In this document: one piece after another, positions 5,263 to 6,064 of the stretch
Numbering within the stretch: position 1 is the stretch's first letter
Layout of the letters: every line of letters starts with the position of its first letter
DNA from: an uncultured Rhizobiaceae group bacterium
GTDB lineage: Bacteria; Pseudomonadota; Alphaproteobacteria; Rhizobiales; Rhizobiaceae
Length of the DNA stretch: 6,064 bases
Direction: 5' to 3'
Assembly: GCA_905479965.1 (NCBI GenBank)
Contig: CAJQOR010000374.1
Coordinates: 1 to 6,064 of the forward strand
Position numbers and translations under genes: made by a program
Notes under the pieces: generated by a model
Told to the model about the DNA's origin: nothing
Seen by the model: only the letters and a program-made list of their open reading frames with translations
The model's database searches: none

Positions 5263-6064
5263 ATGAAGCAAGACATCATCCCCAAAACTGACAATCAAAC
5301 CCTTGCGATATGGGTAATCATTGGCACTGTATTGATGTTATCGCTGGGTGATGCCGTGATCAAAAACATCCATTCCGATCTGGTCTTATGGCAAATATTT
5401 GTCATCCGATCTTGGATTGCACTCATCGCATTGCTAGTAATTTTAGGGGTCATATATCGCCAAGTGTCTTTATGGCCCAAACATCCTGGATGGACGCTTA
5501 TTCGCAGTTTACTGATGGGCATTATGTGGATTGCATATTATGTTGCACTACCCCATATTCCCCTATCCATTGCTGCCTCTGCATACTACACCGCACCGAT
5601 ATTCATCACACTTTTTTCAGCTTTATTTATAGGAGATCGCGTTCATATATCGGGCTGGATTGCAGTTGCCATCGGGTTTGCAGGTGTTGTACTCATTTTA
5701 AAACCATCGACAGATGTGTTTAATTTATATGCGCTGCTGCCTGTATTATCGGCGATCTTATATGCATTGTCGATGATCCTAACCCGCACAAAGTGCCGCG
5801 ATGAACATCCGCTTATTTTATCAGTTGGATTGAATGTTGCATTTATCTTTTTTGGTATACTCGCAACTTTCGGGCTTGGATATATCCAACCTATCAAGCA
5901 ATATTCGGCATTTTTATCCCCGCAATGGGGTGACATGACCCTTTCAACATGGCTGCTTTTGTTCGGATTGGCCATATCGATCCTTATCGGCAGCAGCGCA
6001 TATAAATTAAACACATCTGTCGATGGTTTTAAAATGAGTACAACACCTGCAAACCCGATGGCAA
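5263..6064 (+). CDS. EamA/DMT-superfamily transporter, partial; last 25 codons antisense by inverted duplication
   Basis: The frame stays open to the right edge. It encodes an integral membrane protein of the drug/metabolite transporter superfamily (EamA family), which export or import small metabolites; the substrate is unknown. Hydrophobic helices alternate with short loops. Recognisable elements are SLGDAVIK (27-34), an arginine-bearing turn VIRSWIAL, and SAAYYTAPIF-like helix text (SAYYTAPIFITLFSALFIGD) that ends the first EamA repeat, followed by GWIAVAIGFAGVVLILKP. A normal member has ten helices and 280-300 residues; about eight are seen here. From 5989 on (residue 243) the DNA is the exact reverse complement of 5666-5741, so the reading GSSAYKLN and onward is not transporter sequence. 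ATG 5263 was preferred for a weak GGA 4 nt upstream; ATG 5254 is also in frame. Divergent from the LysR gene. Confidence 0.82.
   Translation, partial: MKQDIIPKTDNQTLAIWVIIGTVLMLSLGDAVIKNIHSDLVLWQIFVIRSWIALIALLVILGVIYRQVSLWPKHPGWTLIRSLLMGIMWIAYYVALPHIPLSIAASAYYTAPIFITLFSALFIGDRVHISGWIAVAIGFAGVVLILKPSTDVFNLYALLPVLSAILYALSMILTRTKCRDEHPLILSVGLNVAFIFFGILATFGLGYIQPIKQYSAFLSPQWGDMTLSTWLLLFGLAISILIGSSAYKLNTSVDGFKMSTTPANPMA
5666..5741 (+). repeat. 76-bp inverted repeat, left arm (inside transporter gene)
   Basis: This stretch encodes residues 135-160 of the EamA transporter in its normal sense frame. Its reverse complement is found base for base at 5989-6064, separated by a 247-bp loop. The match ends abruptly at 5741/5989; the next bases (5742-5743 against 5987-5988) do not pair. 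Confidence 0.97.
5989..6064 (-). repeat. 76-bp inverted repeat, right arm, running into the window edge
   Basis: These final 76 bases are the exact reverse complement of 5666-5741, and the right limit of the repeat is the end of the supplied sequence, so its true length may be greater. The copy is not separately functional: it holds only antisense transporter sequence. A fold-back chimera at a contig end is the likeliest origin. Confidence 0.97.

Noticed and set aside
5643..6014. Minus-strand 123-codon reading frame across the right end
   Set aside because: It is antisense to the EamA transporter and spans the inverted-repeat junction, so it mixes antisense sequence with a copy of genuine transporter codons. 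Not a gene.
1..6064. tRNA genes, CRISPR repeats, insertion sequences or toxin-antitoxin pairs
   Set aside because: No T-loop signature, regularly spaced repeats, transposase motifs or flanking target duplications were found. The only long repeat is the terminal inverted one, which carries no transposase or terminal-repeat features. The small gene pairs lack toxin or antitoxin motifs that I can recognise.

Overview
The window looks like chromosomal DNA of a moderately AT-leaning alphaproteobacterium, plausibly a low-GC marine member of the Rhodobacterales. This is an inference from gene content (a DUF2161-type nuclease-fold protein, a YfcG-like glutathione transferase, a GcvA-like LysR regulator, a DUF805 membrane protein), from weak or purine-rich ribosome binding sites and from several GANTC sites. 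No rRNA, tRNA, CRISPR array, insertion sequence or integrase is visible.

Layout: (1) 52-705, minus strand, a DUF805 membrane protein with a long charged tail, reading away from a divergent spacer of about 270 bp. (2) 973-1488, plus strand, two tightly spaced small single-pass membrane proteins of unknown function, followed by 1561-2328, a DUF2161 protein (PD-(D/E)xK nuclease fold plus a probable winged helix) that starts with TTG. (3) 2442-2870, a GNAT acetyltransferase preceded by a direct repeat carrying two GANTC sites and followed by a weak hairpin. (4) 2969-3573, two small soluble proteins of unknown function, each with a good ribosome binding site. (5) 3632-4270, a Nu-class, YfcG-like glutathione transferase, whose end interlocks tail to tail with (6) 4267-5169, minus strand, a LysR regulator. 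(7) 5263 to the right edge, an EamA/DMT-family transporter divergent from the LysR gene. The LysR-EamA pair is the most likely regulator-target unit; the other genes look like ordinary housekeeping or accessory genes without an obvious shared pathway.

The most striking sequence feature is at the right edge. The last 76 bases (5989-6064) are an exact reverse complement of 5666-5741, inside the same transporter gene. The transporter's apparent C-terminal 25 residues are therefore antisense to its own middle. A fold-back chimera at a contig end is the simplest explanation, and the protein sequence past residue 242 should not be trusted. I did not find convincing evidence of a new defence or mobile system. 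The best candidates for undescribed biology are the two pairs of small unknown proteins.
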